Counted from the stretch's first letter, positions 23,939-33,555 are shown. The stretch: 64,000 nt of DNA from Actinomadura sp. NBRC 104412 (GCF_030269515.1 NZ_BSTM01000017.1:1-64000); one strand, 5' to 3'. Made by a program: numbers and translations. The notes: generated by a model not told the origin, from the letters alone.

Positions 23939-25702
23939 ATGACCGAGGACGCGGTTCGGGGGGACGCCGGGCTCGTGCGGGAGGCCGGGGGCGTCGGGCG
24001 GGTGCTCGGGACGCAGGCGGCCACGCCGTTGGCGTTCTGGGTGGGGCTGGAGCCCGGCACGGTGCTCCAGCTCGATGAGGTGGTCGTCGCGCGGCGGGAG
24101 GTGCCGGGGCGCGGGGACGTGCTGATCGCCGGGGTCGTCACCAATGTGGAGGCGAGGCATGAGGGCGCCGCGTACGACTCGGACGTGTTCCTGATCGTGC
24201 AGGGGGTGCTTCCGGCGGCCGTGGTGGAGTCGGCGGAGGTCACGGTGACCCGGGTCGAGCCCGAGGTGTACGTGCCGCCGTTGCCGGGCGCCGTGGCGTA
24301 CAGGGCCGACACGGACGATCGGGAGCGGGCGCTGTACTTCGATGTGATGGAGCGCCGGGTGCCGGTCGGGCTGGGCCGGGACGGGGAGCCGATCCACGTG
24401 AACCTGGAGTTCCTGGACGGCACGCGCGGCGCGCATGTCTCCATCTCGGGGGTGTCGGGGGTGGCGACGAAGACCTCGTTCGCGACCTTCCTGCTGTACT
24501 CGATCTTCAACTCGGGGGCGCTGGGGGCCGAGACGCACAACACCAAGGCGCTCATCTTCTCGGTGAAGGGCGAGGACCTGTTGTTCCTCGACCATGCGAA
24601 CACGCGGCTGGACCAGGACGCGCGGGCGGCGTACAAGAAGCTGGGGTTGCCGGTGGGGCCGTTCGGGAGCGTCCATGTGTTCGCCCCGCCGAGGCCGGGC
24701 GATCCCAATGGGACGCCGCATGTCTCGGCGCGGACGAGGGACGTGAGTCCCTTCTATTGGACGCTCGCCGAGTTCTGTGACGAGGAGCTGCTGCGTTTCG
24801 TCTTCGCCGACACCGAGGACGAGCGGGCCCAGTACACGATGCTGATCGGCCAGGTGGCGGCGCGTCTCAAGCGGGAGGCGGTCCCGGCGGGGGACGGAGG
24901 AGCGGTCCGGATCGGGGATGGCCCGGTCTGCCGCACGTACGCCGACCTGGTGGACGTGATCGAGCAGGAACTGTCCGACGAGGACGCGCGCCGCGAGTGG
25001 GGCGCGGCGCTGATGGGCCTCGGCACCGTCAACGCGTTCCTGCGGCGGCTGCGGTCGTCGGTGCGGCCGCTGTCGCCGGTCGTCCGGGGCGACCTGCCGA
25101 AGCGGGGCGACCGGTCGATCAGCACCTCCGAGGCCCAGGTCACCATCGTCGACCTGCACAACCTGCCCGAGCGGGCGCAGCGGTTCGTGGTCGGCACGGT
25201 GCTGCGCGGGGAGTTCGCGCACAAGGAGAGCACCGGCAGCGCACGGCCGCTGCTGTTCGTGGTGCTGGACGAGCTGAACAAGTACGCGCCGCGCGAGGGC
25301 GGCTCCCCGATCAAGGAGATCCTGCTGGACGTGGCCGAGCGGGGCCGCTCGCTCGGCGTGATCCTCATCGGGGCGCAGCAGACGGCGTCGGAGGTGGAAC
25401 GCCGTATCGTCGCCAACTGCGCGGTCCGGGTGGCGGGACGGCTGGACGCGGCGGAGGCGTCCCGTTCCGAGTACGCCTGGCTCCCGCCCGCGGCACGGGC
25501 CCGCGCCACGATCGCCAAGCCCGGCACGATGTTCGTCGGCCAGCCCGAGATCCCCGTCCCGCTCGCGGTGGAGTTCCCGTTCCCGGCGTGGGCGACCCGT
25601 CCCGCCGAGGCGGCGGCCGCCCCGCTGCGGGACAGGGGGCCGGCCGATCCGTTCGCCGGGCTCGGCGGCGAGGCCGACCCGGACGAGGAAGTGCCCTTCT
25701 GA
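23939..25702 (+). CDS. HerA-like DNA translocase/helicase ATPase
   Basis: 587 residues from ATG at 23939 (frame open from 23855). The N-terminal ~140 residues match a HAS-barrel-like region (GRVLGTQAATPLAFWVGL, VLIAGVVTNVEAR). The ATPase core has an atypical Walker A, GVSGVATKTSFATFLL (Lys178), in which the usual Gly before Lys is Thr, and Walker B PLLFVVLDELNKYAP. ILIGAQQTASEVERRIVANC resembles the HerA motif after Walker B. HerA hexamers drive DNA through NurA nuclease during end resection. Gene order with SbcD, SbcC and a NurA-like protein supports the call. The 245 bp upstream include an AT-richer stretch that probably holds the promoter. Confidence 0.82.
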   Translation: MTEDAVRGDAGLVREAGGVGRVLGTQAATPLAFWVGLEPGTVLQLDEVVVARREVPGRGDVLIAGVVTNVEARHEGAAYDSDVFLIVQGVLPAAVVESAEVTVTRVEPEVYVPPLPGAVAYRADTDDRERALYFDVMERRVPVGLGRDGEPIHVNLEFLDGTRGAHVSISGVSGVATKTSFATFLLYSIFNSGALGAETHNTKALIFSVKGEDLLFLDHANTRLDQDARAAYKKLGLPVGPFGSVHVFAPPRPGDPNGTPHVSARTRDVSPFYWTLAEFCDEELLRFVFADTEDERAQYTMLIGQVAARLKREAVPAGDGGAVRIGDGPVCRTYADLVDVIEQELSDEDARREWGAALMGLGTVNAFLRRLRSSVRPLSPVVRGDLPKRGDRSISTSEAQVTIVDLHNLPERAQRFVVGTVLRGEFAHKESTGSARPLLFVVLDELNKYAPREGGSPIKEILLDVAERGRSLGVILIGAQQTASEVERRIVANCAVRVAGRLDAAEASRSEYAWLPPAARARATIAKPGTMFVGQPEIPVPLAVEFPFPAWATRPAEAAAAPLRDRGPADPFAGLGGEADPDEEVPF

Positions 25703-25712
25703 AGGAGCCGCC

Positions 25713-26900
25713 ATGAAGTTCCTGCACACCGCCGACTGGCATGTCGGGAAGGTGCTCCGGGGCCGCTCGCGGGCGGAGGAGCACGCGAGGGTGCTGGCCG
25801 AGCTGGTCGAGGTCGCCCGGGAGGAGGACGTGGACGCGGTCATCGTCGCCGGTGACGTGTTCGACGGCGCCGTGCCGACCCCGCCCGCGCAGGCCCTGGT
25901 GATGAAGACGCTCCTCGCCCTGCGGGAAGGCGGGCGCCAGGTCGTCGTCCTGGCGGGGAACCACGACGATCCGCGGCTGCTCGACGACGTCTACCGGCCG
26001 GTCCTGGATCGGCTGGGCGTGCGGGTCGTCGGGCGGTTCCGGCGGCCGGACGCGGGCGGCGTGGTGTCCTGGACGACGCGGCACGGCGAACCGGTCCGGC
26101 TCGCGGCGCTGCCGTTCCTGTCGCAGCGGTACGTCGTCCGGGCCGTGGAGGCGCTCACCGACACCCCCGACCAGCACAACCGCCGGTACGCCGACCGGTT
26201 CGCCCGGCTCGCCGAGGCGCTGACGGCCGGGTTCGCCGACGACACCGTCAACCTGGTCGCCGCGCACGGGACGCTGCCCGGCGGGACGTGGGGCGGCGGT
26301 GAGCGCGAGGCGCAGACCATCATGGACTACTACGTCGAGGCGTCGGCGTTCCCCGCGTCCGCCCACTACGCGGCCCTCGGGCACCTGCATCGGCGGCAGA
26401 GCATGCCGGGGCCGTGCCCGATCTGGTACAGCGGGTCCCCGATCGCGGTGGACTTCGGCGAGGAGCAGAACACGCCCGGTGCCCTCCTGGTGGAGGCGGC
26501 TCCGGGACGTCCCGCCAAGGTCCGCGAGGTGACGCTGAAGAGCGCCCGCGAGCTGCGCACGGTCAAGGGCCCGCTCGGGAGGCTGGAGGCGATGAAGGAC
26601 GACCTGGGCGACGCCTGGCTGCGCGTCGTGGTCTCGGAGAAGCCGCGTGCGGGCCTGGCCGACCAGGTCCGAGACATCCTGCCCAACGCGCTGACCGTGG
26701 ACATCGACGAGGAGTTCCGCCCGACCTCCTCCCGCCGGGGGACGGCCGTCCTCGGCGAGGGGGTGCGCACGCCACGGCAGCTTTTCCGCGCCTACCTCGA
26801 CCACACGGGGCACGAGGACGAGCAGGTCGTCGCCCTGTTCGACCGCCTCTACGACGACGTCACCACGGAGGCCGGGCGAGCCGGGGGAGGGGACGGCTGA
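25713..26900 (+). CDS. sbcD: SbcD/Mre11 DNA double-strand-break exonuclease
   Basis: 395 residues. Metallophosphoesterase motifs are clear: FLHTADWHVGK (motif I, D and H), VIVAGDVFDG (motif II), VVVLAGNHDD (motif III, NHD) and YAALGHLHRRQ near the C-terminal side, with IWYSGSPIAVDFGE. SbcD with SbcC forms the Mre11-Rad50 type complex that opens hairpins and processes broken DNA ends in an ATP-dependent way. It begins 10 bp after the HerA-like gene and its stop overlaps the sbcC start (TGATG). Confidence 0.95.
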   Translation: MKFLHTADWHVGKVLRGRSRAEEHARVLAELVEVAREEDVDAVIVAGDVFDGAVPTPPAQALVMKTLLALREGGRQVVVLAGNHDDPRLLDDVYRPVLDRLGVRVVGRFRRPDAGGVVSWTTRHGEPVRLAALPFLSQRYVVRAVEALTDTPDQHNRRYADRFARLAEALTAGFADDTVNLVAAHGTLPGGTWGGGEREAQTIMDYYVEASAFPASAHYAALGHLHRRQSMPGPCPIWYSGSPIAVDFGEEQNTPGALLVEAAPGRPAKVREVTLKSARELRTVKGPLGRLEAMKDDLGDAWLRVVVSEKPRAGLADQVRDILPNALTVDIDEEFRPTSSRRGTAVLGEGVRTPRQLFRAYLDHTGHEDEQVVALFDRLYDDVTTEAGRAGGGDG

Positions 26901-29347
26901 TGCGCCCCTTGTGCGTCCACATGGAGAACTTCTGCAGCTACCGGACGCCGACCTCGATCGCGCTGCACGATGTGGACTACTTCGTGCTGGTCGGCCCGAC
27001 CGGTTCGGGCAAGAGCACCGTCATCGACGCGATCAGCTTTGCCCTGTACGGGACGGTGCCGCGCTGGGCCAACGAGAAGACGATCGCGCTCGCGCTGGCG
27101 CCGTCCGCGACGTCCGGGAAGGTGGCGCTGGTCTTCGAGTCGGCGGGACGCCGGTACGGGGTCGTGCGGGCGCTGACGCGCAGCGCGCGCGGGACCGTTG
27201 GCACCAAGGAGGCGCGCCTGGACGAACTCGACCCTGCCGTCGACCCCGCCGAGGGCGTCGAGGCGATGCTGGCGGCGTCCGCCAGGACGGTCGCCGACGG
27301 CGACCGGGTCACCCCGGCCGTGCAGCGCATCACCGGCCTGGAGTTCAAGTACTTCACCCAGTGCGTGATCCTGCCGCAGGGCAGGTTCGCCGAGTTCCTC
27401 CAGGCCGAGCCGCGCAAACGGCAGGACCTGCTCGTCCAGCTCCTGGACGCGGGCACGTTCGAGCTGGTCAAGCAGAGGGCCGGTGAGGAGGCGAGGGCCG
27501 CGGAGGCCAGGCGGGAGTCCGCCGAGGCGATGCTGGCGGGCCTGGCCGACGCCGACGAGGCGGCCGAGACCGCGGCGCGGCGGCGCCTCGACCGGCTGCG
27601 CGCCCTCGGCGACGAGGTCAGGTCGGCTCTGGACGGGCTGCGCGAGGCCGACGCCGAGATCGCCGAACGGGAGAAGGCCGCGGTCGAGGGCAGGCGCGCG
27701 CTCGCCGCCCTGGGCGCGCTGGCGATGCCCCGCCACGTCCCGACCCTGGCCGAGGACATCCGCCGGGCCGCCGAGCGCGCGGAGCGGCTGGCCGAGGACG
27801 TGACCAGGCTGGAGGAGCGGGAGGAGGCGGCCCGCGACCGGCTCGCCGGCCTGGGCGACCGGACGGCCCTCGAACTCGCGCGCACGGCCCACCGCGAGCA
27901 CGCCCGCCTCATCGGCGAGATCGCCGAGGCGGAGTCGGGTTCGGCCGACGCGCACCGGGCCGTGACCGGTGCCGAGACGCGTGTCGCGGAAGCCCGGCGG
28001 CGGCTGGAGGAGGCCGAACGCGAGCGGCAGCGCTTGCGGGACGCCCACACCGCCGCCGACCTGGCCCGGCGGCTGGAGCTCGGCGAGCCGTGCCCGGTCT
28101 GCCGGCGGCAGGTGACCGAACGGCCACAACACCACGCACCGGCCGCTCTGGACGAGGCCGAACGGGCGGTGACGGACGCGCGGAAGGAACTCGACGCGGC
28201 CCAAGCGGACGAGACGGCACGCAAGAACGCGCTTTCCGTCCTGGAGGAGAAGCTCGCCGGTCTCCGGCGGCAACTGGACGCGCAGGCCGAGCACCTCCGT
28301 GATCAGCCCGATGCCGCGGGCGCCGAGGAACGCCTGGCCGCCATCCGTTCCGCCGAGAAGGAGGCGGAGGACGCGCGGCGCGCCACGGCCGCTGCCCGGC
28401 AGGACAAGAACCGTGCCGACGCGGAGACCGCCGACCTGCGCAAGGAGGCCGAGCAGGCCCTCACCGAGCTCGACCGCGCCCGCGACACCGTCGTGGCGCT
28501 CGGCGCGCCACCGGTCGACAGGTCCGACCTGCACGCCGCCTGGACGGGCCTGCTGGCCTGGCGCGACGAGGAGGAGCACCGGCGGCGGCAGGACACCGAC
28601 GCCCTCGAAGAGAGGTTGCGGGCCGCCCGGCTCGAACGCGACGAGCGGGCCGGTGCGCTCGCCGCCACGCTCGCCGACCACGAGATCGCCGCGCCCGCGC
28701 GGCTGGAGCCCGACACGGTGCGCGAGACCATCGTGAACGCCCGCAACCAGGCCGAACACCGGCTGGAACGCGTCCAGGAGAGGCGCCGGGACGCTGCGGC
28801 GCTGCGCGCCCAGGCCGACCGGCACGCGCAGGACGCGCGGGTCGCGCACGCGCTGGCCGTCCACCTGCGCGCGAACAACTTCGAGAACTGGCTGTGCGGC
28901 GAGGCGCTCGACCTCCTCGTGGCCACCGCGTCCGAGACGTTGCGGGAGCTGTCGGACGGGCAGTTCGCGCTGGCCCTCAGCGACCGCAACGCGATCGAGG
29001 TGATCGACTACGCCGAGGCCGGGATGCGGCGCAACGTGCGCACCCTGTCGGGCGGCGAGACCTTCCAGGCGTCGCTGGCCCTGGCGCTCGCCCTCTCCGA
29101 CCAGGTGGCGGGGTTCGGCGGCGGCGCCGCCCGCAGCCTGGAGTCGATCTTCCTGGACGAGGGGTTCGGCACGCTTGACCCGGCCACCCTCGACACCGTC
29201 GCGGCCACCCTGGAACGCCTCGCGTCCGGCGGCGACCGCGTGGTCGGCATCGTCACCCACGTCCCCGCACTCGCCGAGCGCGTCCCGGTCCGCTTCGAGG
29301 TGTCACGGGACGGCACGGGCTCCCACGTCGAGAAGAAGAGCGCATGA
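26900..29347 (+). CDS. sbcC: SbcC/Rad50 SMC-like ATPase
   Basis: 815 residues. The N-terminal lobe has Walker A VGPTGSGKSTVIDAISFALY and Q-loop YFTQCVILPQGRFAEFL. A long Ala/Glu/Arg coiled coil spans ~190-700, interrupted by the zinc hook CPVC at 398-401. The C-terminal lobe has signature RTLSGGETFQASLALALAL and Walker B ESIFLDEGFGTLD. With SbcD it forms the Mre11-Rad50 complex. The hook is complete. The next gene starts inside its stop codon (ATGA). Confidence 0.95.
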   Translation: MRPLCVHMENFCSYRTPTSIALHDVDYFVLVGPTGSGKSTVIDAISFALYGTVPRWANEKTIALALAPSATSGKVALVFESAGRRYGVVRALTRSARGTVGTKEARLDELDPAVDPAEGVEAMLAASARTVADGDRVTPAVQRITGLEFKYFTQCVILPQGRFAEFLQAEPRKRQDLLVQLLDAGTFELVKQRAGEEARAAEARRESAEAMLAGLADADEAAETAARRRLDRLRALGDEVRSALDGLREADAEIAEREKAAVEGRRALAALGALAMPRHVPTLAEDIRRAAERAERLAEDVTRLEEREEAARDRLAGLGDRTALELARTAHREHARLIGEIAEAESGSADAHRAVTGAETRVAEARRRLEEAERERQRLRDAHTAADLARRLELGEPCPVCRRQVTERPQHHAPAALDEAERAVTDARKELDAAQADETARKNALSVLEEKLAGLRRQLDAQAEHLRDQPDAAGAEERLAAIRSAEKEAEDARRATAAARQDKNRADAETADLRKEAEQALTELDRARDTVVALGAPPVDRSDLHAAWTGLLAWRDEEEHRRRQDTDALEERLRAARLERDERAGALAATLADHEIAAPARLEPDTVRETIVNARNQAEHRLERVQERRRDAAALRAQADRHAQDARVAHALAVHLRANNFENWLCGEALDLLVATASETLRELSDGQFALALSDRNAIEVIDYAEAGMRRNVRTLSGGETFQASLALALALSDQVAGFGGGAARSLESIFLDEGFGTLDPATLDTVAATLERLASGGDRVVGIVTHVPALAERVPVRFEVSRDGTGSHVEKKSA

Positions 29348-30345
29348 CCACAGCACCGACCGAGGCCGCCGCCGCCATCACCATCGACCCGTGGGACCCG
29401 GGGTACGCGACGTCCCTCACGGCCGAGGCGCTCACCGAGATGGACGCCACGTCCGTCCAGATCGACCTGGACGTGGAGATGCCCGCCGCGCGATGGACCC
29501 CGATCGATCCCTCCGCGTCCGGCCCGCCCACCGGTGGAATCCTGATCGCGGACGGTGTCCGCCGGATCGAGGCCCGGGTGTGGGTGGGCGACCCGTCCGG
29601 GGGCATGCCGGTGCCGGGGATCGCCGCGTCCTGCGCCGCCGGGCTGGTGCGCTGCGCGCCCGGCGGTCCCGCCGAACTGGCGGAGGTGGAGGTGCGGCGG
29701 TTCCTGTTCACGCCGTCCGCCCAGGCCGCCGACCTGCCGACCTGGGCGGGGACCTACGTCGCCGGACGGGCCAGGGGCGCCACCGCCGAGGAGCTGTCAC
29801 TGGCGCTCCAGCGGCAGCTCAGCGACCTGGAGGTGAGCCTGGCGACCCGCCACCGTTCCGAGAACGCCTCCAGGGCGGACGAGCTGCTCATCGTGGACGG
29901 CCCGTTGCGCGGCCGTGCGCACCTGCCGCGCACCATCGGGTACGTGAAGACCCACCATGCCGCGTACCTGTCGGGCCATCAGGCGTCCGTCCTGGCTGGC
30001 CTGCGCGCGGGGCAGCGCACCCCGCTGTTCCTGATGACCACTAGCTGGGGACGGTTCTCCTGGTATCTGCGGCTGCCCAGCCCGTCGGGGGCGCCCTGGG
30101 CGGGCATCGCCCGGTGCGAGGCGGCGGCGGACCTGGACGTGGCCACGGCCGTGGAACTGGCCGACGCCAGCGCGGCGATCATTCCGGCGCTGGCCGGGGT
30201 CGACTACAAGGACCCCAGGGCGCCGCAGAACCTCGTCCCCATCGGCGGCCTGGAGAAGCTCCTCCGCCACAGGCTCGGCGACCCCGCCCTGCTGTACCGG
30301 GCGCTGCGCACCGCCACCCGACCCCTCAACGGGCACGGCGCCTGA
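29344..30345 (+). CDS. NurA-like putative nuclease
   Basis: 333 residues, ATG overlapping the sbcC stop. A NurA-type active-site pattern is suggested by ELLIVDGPLRGRAHLPRTIG, similar to the DG[SP]L strand of NurA/RNase H-like nucleases, with an earlier acidic strand VQIDLDVEM and later YKDPRAPQNLVPIGGLEKLL near the C-terminus, the usual site of a conserved D/H pair. Sequence similarity alone would be weak; co-translation with HerA, SbcD and SbcC is what makes NurA likely, as HerA-NurA-Mre11-Rad50 operons are known in archaea and some bacteria. It would resect 5' ends with HerA. It converges with the crotonase gene three bases away. Confidence 0.65.
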   Translation: MTTAPTEAAAAITIDPWDPGYATSLTAEALTEMDATSVQIDLDVEMPAARWTPIDPSASGPPTGGILIADGVRRIEARVWVGDPSGGMPVPGIAASCAAGLVRCAPGGPAELAEVEVRRFLFTPSAQAADLPTWAGTYVAGRARGATAEELSLALQRQLSDLEVSLATRHRSENASRADELLIVDGPLRGRAHLPRTIGYVKTHHAAYLSGHQASVLAGLRAGQRTPLFLMTTSWGRFSWYLRLPSPSGAPWAGIARCEAAADLDVATAVELADASAAIIPALAGVDYKDPRAPQNLVPIGGLEKLLRHRLGDPALLYRALRTATRPLNGHGA

Positions 30346-30348
30346 CCG

Positions 30349-31110
30349 TCAGACCTCCCCGTGGCGCCCGGCGCCTCCGGCGAACCTCGCCGCGCCTTCG
30401 ACCGCCTCGGCGGACGCGAGGGACACCTGCCCGTGGCGGAACTCCACCGCCATCGCCGCCTCCTCGTCCAGTCCCTCCTGCTCCAGGACCGACGCCCGGT
30501 CGCGGCGCAGGCACGTCTGCGGGAACGCGGCGATCTGGGCGGCCAGCCCGCACGCCCCGGCCACCGCGCGCCCCTTCGGGACGAGCCGGTTGACCAGCCC
30601 GATCTCGTACGCCTCGGCGGCGTCCACCGGGCGGCCGGTGAGGATCAGGTCCAGCGCCCGGCTCCGCCCGATCAGGCGGGGCAGCCGTACCGTGCCGCCG
30701 TCGATCAGCGGGATGCCCCAGCGCCGGCAGAACACCCCGAACACGGCGCTCTCGTCCGCGACCCGCAGGTCCGCCCACAGCGCCAGTTCCAGCCCGCCCG
30801 CCACGGCATGGCCGCTGACCGCGGCGATCACGGGCTTGGACAGGGTCATGCGCGTCGGCCCCATCGGGCCGTCGCCGTCCGGGGCGACGCGGTTGCCGTC
30901 GCCCTCGCTGATGGCGCGCAGGTCGGCGCCCGCGCAGAAGGTACCGCCCTCCCCGTACAGCACGGCCACGGACGCCTCCGGGTCGGCGTCGAACGCGCGG
31001 AACGCCGCGGACAGCGCCTCGGCGGTGGCGCGGTCCACCGCGTTGCGGCGTGCGGGACGGTCGATGCCGATCAGCGTGATCGGCCCGTTCTTTCTGGTCA
31101 CCACGGTCAT
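30349..31110 (-). CDS. Enoyl-CoA hydratase/isomerase (crotonase) family protein
   Basis: 253 residues from ATG at 31110; the frame extends upstream without family similarity. Oxyanion-hole segments are present: EGGTFCAGADLRAISEGDG and AAVSGHAVAGGLELALWADL. The catalytic Glu region reads FCRRWGIPLIDGGTVRLPR, with Glu replaced by other residues, so hydratase activity is not assured. It acts on an acyl-CoA in the cytosol, probably in fatty-acid or aromatic degradation. It is a single gene; the STAS gene upstream is 40 bp away on the same strand. Confidence 0.9.
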   Translation of the reverse strand: MTVVTRKNGPITLIGIDRPARRNAVDRATAEALSAAFRAFDADPEASVAVLYGEGGTFCAGADLRAISEGDGNRVAPDGDGPMGPTRMTLSKPVIAAVSGHAVAGGLELALWADLRVADESAVFGVFCRRWGIPLIDGGTVRLPRLIGRSRALDLILTGRPVDAAEAYEIGLVNRLVPKGRAVAGACGLAAQIAAFPQTCLRRDRASVLEQEGLDEEAAMAVEFRHGQVSLASAEAVEGAARFAGGAGRHGEV

Positions 31111-31150
31111 CGCGTCACCGTTCCCTCGGTCCACGCCGCCCGGCGGCGGA

Positions 31151-31495
31151 TCACTCCGATGCTGCCAGACGCGCCGACAGCGCGCGGCGCGCGGCTCCGA
31201 GGTCGTGGACGGTGGTGAGGCGGCGCGTGACGCCCGCGATGTCGCAGATCTTGCGCACGATGCCACGGCGGGGCAGCACCACGACCACCGGCACGCCCAT
31301 CGCGTCGGCGCGCAGCGCGGACCGGAAGATCGCGTTCGGGCCCGCGGAGTCGCAGAACGCGCAGCCGCTCAGGTCCAGGACGAGCCCGGCCGTGCCGGAC
31401 CGCAGCGCCCGCCTCGCCTCGCCGAGCACCAGCTCGCCGTTGGTCAGGTCGACCTCGGCGGGGAACCGCACCACCGCGGGGTCGCTTCGCGTCAT
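31151..31495 (-). CDS. STAS-domain anti-sigma factor antagonist-like protein
   Basis: 114 residues. The STAS core is VVRFPAEVDLTNGELVLGEARRAL followed by GLVLDLSGCAFCDSAGPNAI, which carries the phosphorylatable Ser in the DS(A/S)G position (CDSAG). Proteins like SpoIIAA/RsbV bind an anti-sigma kinase when dephosphorylated and so free a sigma factor. No kinase gene adjoins it; the SpoIIE phosphatase at 57812 is a possible partner in the same cell but far away. Confidence 0.88.
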   Translation of the reverse strand: MTRSDPAVVRFPAEVDLTNGELVLGEARRALRSGTAGLVLDLSGCAFCDSAGPNAIFRSALRADAMGVPVVVVLPRRGIVRKICDIAGVTRRLTTVHDLGAARRALSARLAASE

Positions 31496-31944
31496 CGAGC
31501 CGCTCCCTCCCGGACCGGGCGCCGTCGCACGTCCATGATCGGACCCTAACCCCTGAACCTGAGCGGAACATGAGAGCGCCGTCCACGTTCCGTGAAGACG
31601 AACGACCGGCGACGCACGGAGATCGCCATGGTCTCCGGGACGGCGGAAACGGCCGGATGCCCTGCGGGGAAGGAGATCCGGAACGGCCGCGATGGACGAT
31701 AACGCCGCTCGATAACGGTAATTCTCAGGCTTATGGCGGGCCGGGCGCGCACGGCCACGGGGGCCAATGAACTCATCGCGGGAATACCCGCGGGCCGGCC
31801 GCGACGGAACGGCGGCAGGGCGCGCCGCCGCCGGGCGGGGAGCCGGGGCGGATCCCCGCCGGAGCCGCCACGGCCTGCCGGCGATCGGGGCGAACGGCGC
31901 GGCCGCCGTGCCGGGCGCGGGCCTCGCGAGGGGTCTCGTGAGGG
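31496..31944. other. 449-bp intergenic region
   Basis: Frames are open on the plus strand here (for example 31767-32027) but their products are Arg/Gly/Ala rich with no motif and run antisense into the small gene at 31945. I see no convincing gene. The part near 31496 should contain the STAS gene promoter. Confidence 0.4.
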
Positions 31945-32166
31945 TCAGCGCCTGCCCTCGGCGGGACGATCGGCCAGGTCAGGGCCGCGACGTGCGGGAA
32001 GGTCGCGGCCGACGAGCCAGGCGGTGAGGGTGGCGTGGTAGGCGTCCAGCGAACGGATCAGCGCCCGGCGGTCGGCCGGTTGCATCGGGATCGCAGCGAT
32101 CTTGTGGCGCAGGTCGTCGCGGGCCGCCTCCCACGACTCACGCAGCTTTCCGGTCGCATTGCTCAT
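31945..32166 (-). CDS. Small hypothetical protein (73 aa)
   Basis: Residues 1-55 look like a compact helical unit (KLRESWEAARDDLRHKIAAI, ALIRSLDAYHATLTAWLVGR); the tail is Arg/Pro rich. No family recognised. Only a weak ribosome-binding site (GAAGA) precedes the ATG. Its helical pattern and strand orientation make a real gene plausible but not proven. Confidence 0.45.
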   Translation of the reverse strand: MSNATGKLRESWEAARDDLRHKIAAIPMQPADRRALIRSLDAYHATLTAWLVGRDLPARRGPDLADRPAEGRR

Positions 32167-32676
32167 GTCTTCGACGGTAACAGGCGGGCGCCGGAAATCC
32201 GAAGAGATCTACCTACCGAGAACCCTTTTTTGCGGCGGAGTCCGACGAATCAGTGACAGCCAGGGTGATCTTTTTTTGATCTCGGAAATTGGTATTCGGC
32301 CGAAGTTGGGATGGGGAAGCCGCCATGGGCCATTCTCTCAACAATCACCGACAAGTCCGGGCGAATACGGCTGATTCCGTCATCCCGCTCGCCATGGGAG
32401 CGGGGCGCGTTGAGGCGGCCGGGCTGGGCCGGTGCAAGGGAGTGGACTTCTCCGCTACGCCCGGCCGCCTCCCCTCGTCCCCCGCCGCGCGGCTCAGTGG
32501 ACCAGGCCCGGGGGCGACGGGCCTGGTCCGGTGCGGCGTCTCGGCGCGATGACGCGGGACTCGACGTTAACGCCGCAGGTCATACGGAGTGAAGTGACCG
32601 GATCCTTACAGTTGTTTCCCACTCCGGTCCGGGACCGGCGGTCGATAGTTGCCGCCCCGCGCCACCTCGCCTCGCG
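32167..32676. other. 510-bp intergenic region with AT-rich island
   Basis: Bases ~32215-32310 are much richer in A/T than the surroundings and include a T7 tract flanked by GATC on both sides (about 32267-32282). Two overlapping plus-strand frames (ATG at 32311 and 32325) follow, but neither product has a motif, and the hairpin at 32499-32529 lies within them. I call no gene. It may hold a promoter or be a relic. Confidence 0.4.
32499..32529. terminator. Hairpin, possible terminator
   Basis: GGACCAGGCCCG at 32499-32510 pairs perfectly with 32518-32529 across a 7-base loop (12-bp stem). It could end transcription of the minus-strand hydrolase gene (stop at 32677, ~150 bp away) or of an unrecognised plus-strand transcript. 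Confidence 0.5.
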
Positions 32677-33555
32677 TCACGTCCCGCCGGACTCCCGGCC
32701 CTCGACGAAGTCACGGAGCAGCGCGAGCGCGCGTTCGGGGGCCTCGCGGAAGACGCCGTGCCCCGCGTCGGGGAACACGTGCAGCCGGTGCGGCGCGCCC
32801 GCCGCGTCCAGGGCCGCGTCGAGCCGCCGGGCGGCGGAGACCGTGGCGACCGGGTCGTGCTCACCGGCGAGGATCAGCGTCCGGCACGTGACCCGCCCGA
32901 GCTGTTTCCACGGGTCGAACCGGCCTGCGAGGCTCCGCCGGAAATGCTCGATGACATCATGGTTGAACCGGACGCGCCGCATCCTGTCGGCCGCGTCCGG
33001 ATCGCCGCCGGGGCGCCGCGAGTAGAGGGGCAGGCAGATCCGCTCCCAGTCCTCCTGGACGTCCTCGCCGTCCCAGTAGCGCCGGGCCGTCTCGCGCGCC
33101 TCGGGACCGCCGAGCCGCTCGAACACCTCCAGCCGTTCCTCCACCGGCCCCGGCATGACGCTGTCCAGGACCACCCCTCCCAGGCGGGACGCACGCCTGA
33201 TCGCCGCCGTCAGCGCGACCCAGCCGCCGCTGGAGGTGCCCAGCAGCACGGGCCGCTTGATCCCCAGGGCGTCACAGAAGGCGGCGACGTCGTCGGCCCA
33301 GCGCTCCCACGTCCACTGGTCGGGACCGCTGCGGTCCGAGCGTCCGCTGCCGCGCTGGTCGAGATAGACCACCTGGGCGAACGCGGCGGCGGGGGCGAGC
33401 ACCGGCTTGAACATCGAATGGTCGGCACCCGGACCGCCGTGCAACGCGACGATCGTGGGACGCTCCACCATCCCCGGACCGTCCGGGACCAGCGCGGGGC
33501 CGTCGACATCGAAGTACAGACGGACATCCCCGATGGAGACGAACATGCCGGACAT
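32677..33555 (-). CDS. Proline iminopeptidase-like alpha/beta hydrolase
   Basis: 292 residues from ATG at 33555; a second ATG lies three codons on. It has VALHGGPGADHSM (oxyanion hole, HGGPG of the proline iminopeptidase group), YLDQRGSGRSDR, the nucleophile elbow LLGTSSGGWVALTAA, the acid in LILAGEHDPVATV and the His in FPDAGHGVFREAPE. A cap domain lies between. It would cleave an N-terminal proline or another small amide/ester; HGGPG and DQRGSGRS favour an aminopeptidase. No signal peptide. Single gene, divergent from the phosphoesterase. Confidence 0.9.
   Translation of the reverse strand: MSGMFVSIGDVRLYFDVDGPALVPDGPGMVERPTIVALHGGPGADHSMFKPVLAPAAAFAQVVYLDQRGSGRSDRSGPDQWTWERWADDVAAFCDALGIKRPVLLGTSSGGWVALTAAIRRASRLGGVVLDSVMPGPVEERLEVFERLGGPEARETARRYWDGEDVQEDWERICLPLYSRRPGGDPDAADRMRRVRFNHDVIEHFRRSLAGRFDPWKQLGRVTCRTLILAGEHDPVATVSAARRLDAALDAAGAPHRLHVFPDAGHGVFREAPERALALLRDFVEGRESGGT

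Noticed and set aside
32311..32592. Two overlapping plus-strand frames near the AT-rich island
   Set aside because: Neither frame has a family match and a terminator-like hairpin lies inside them. I prefer no gene.
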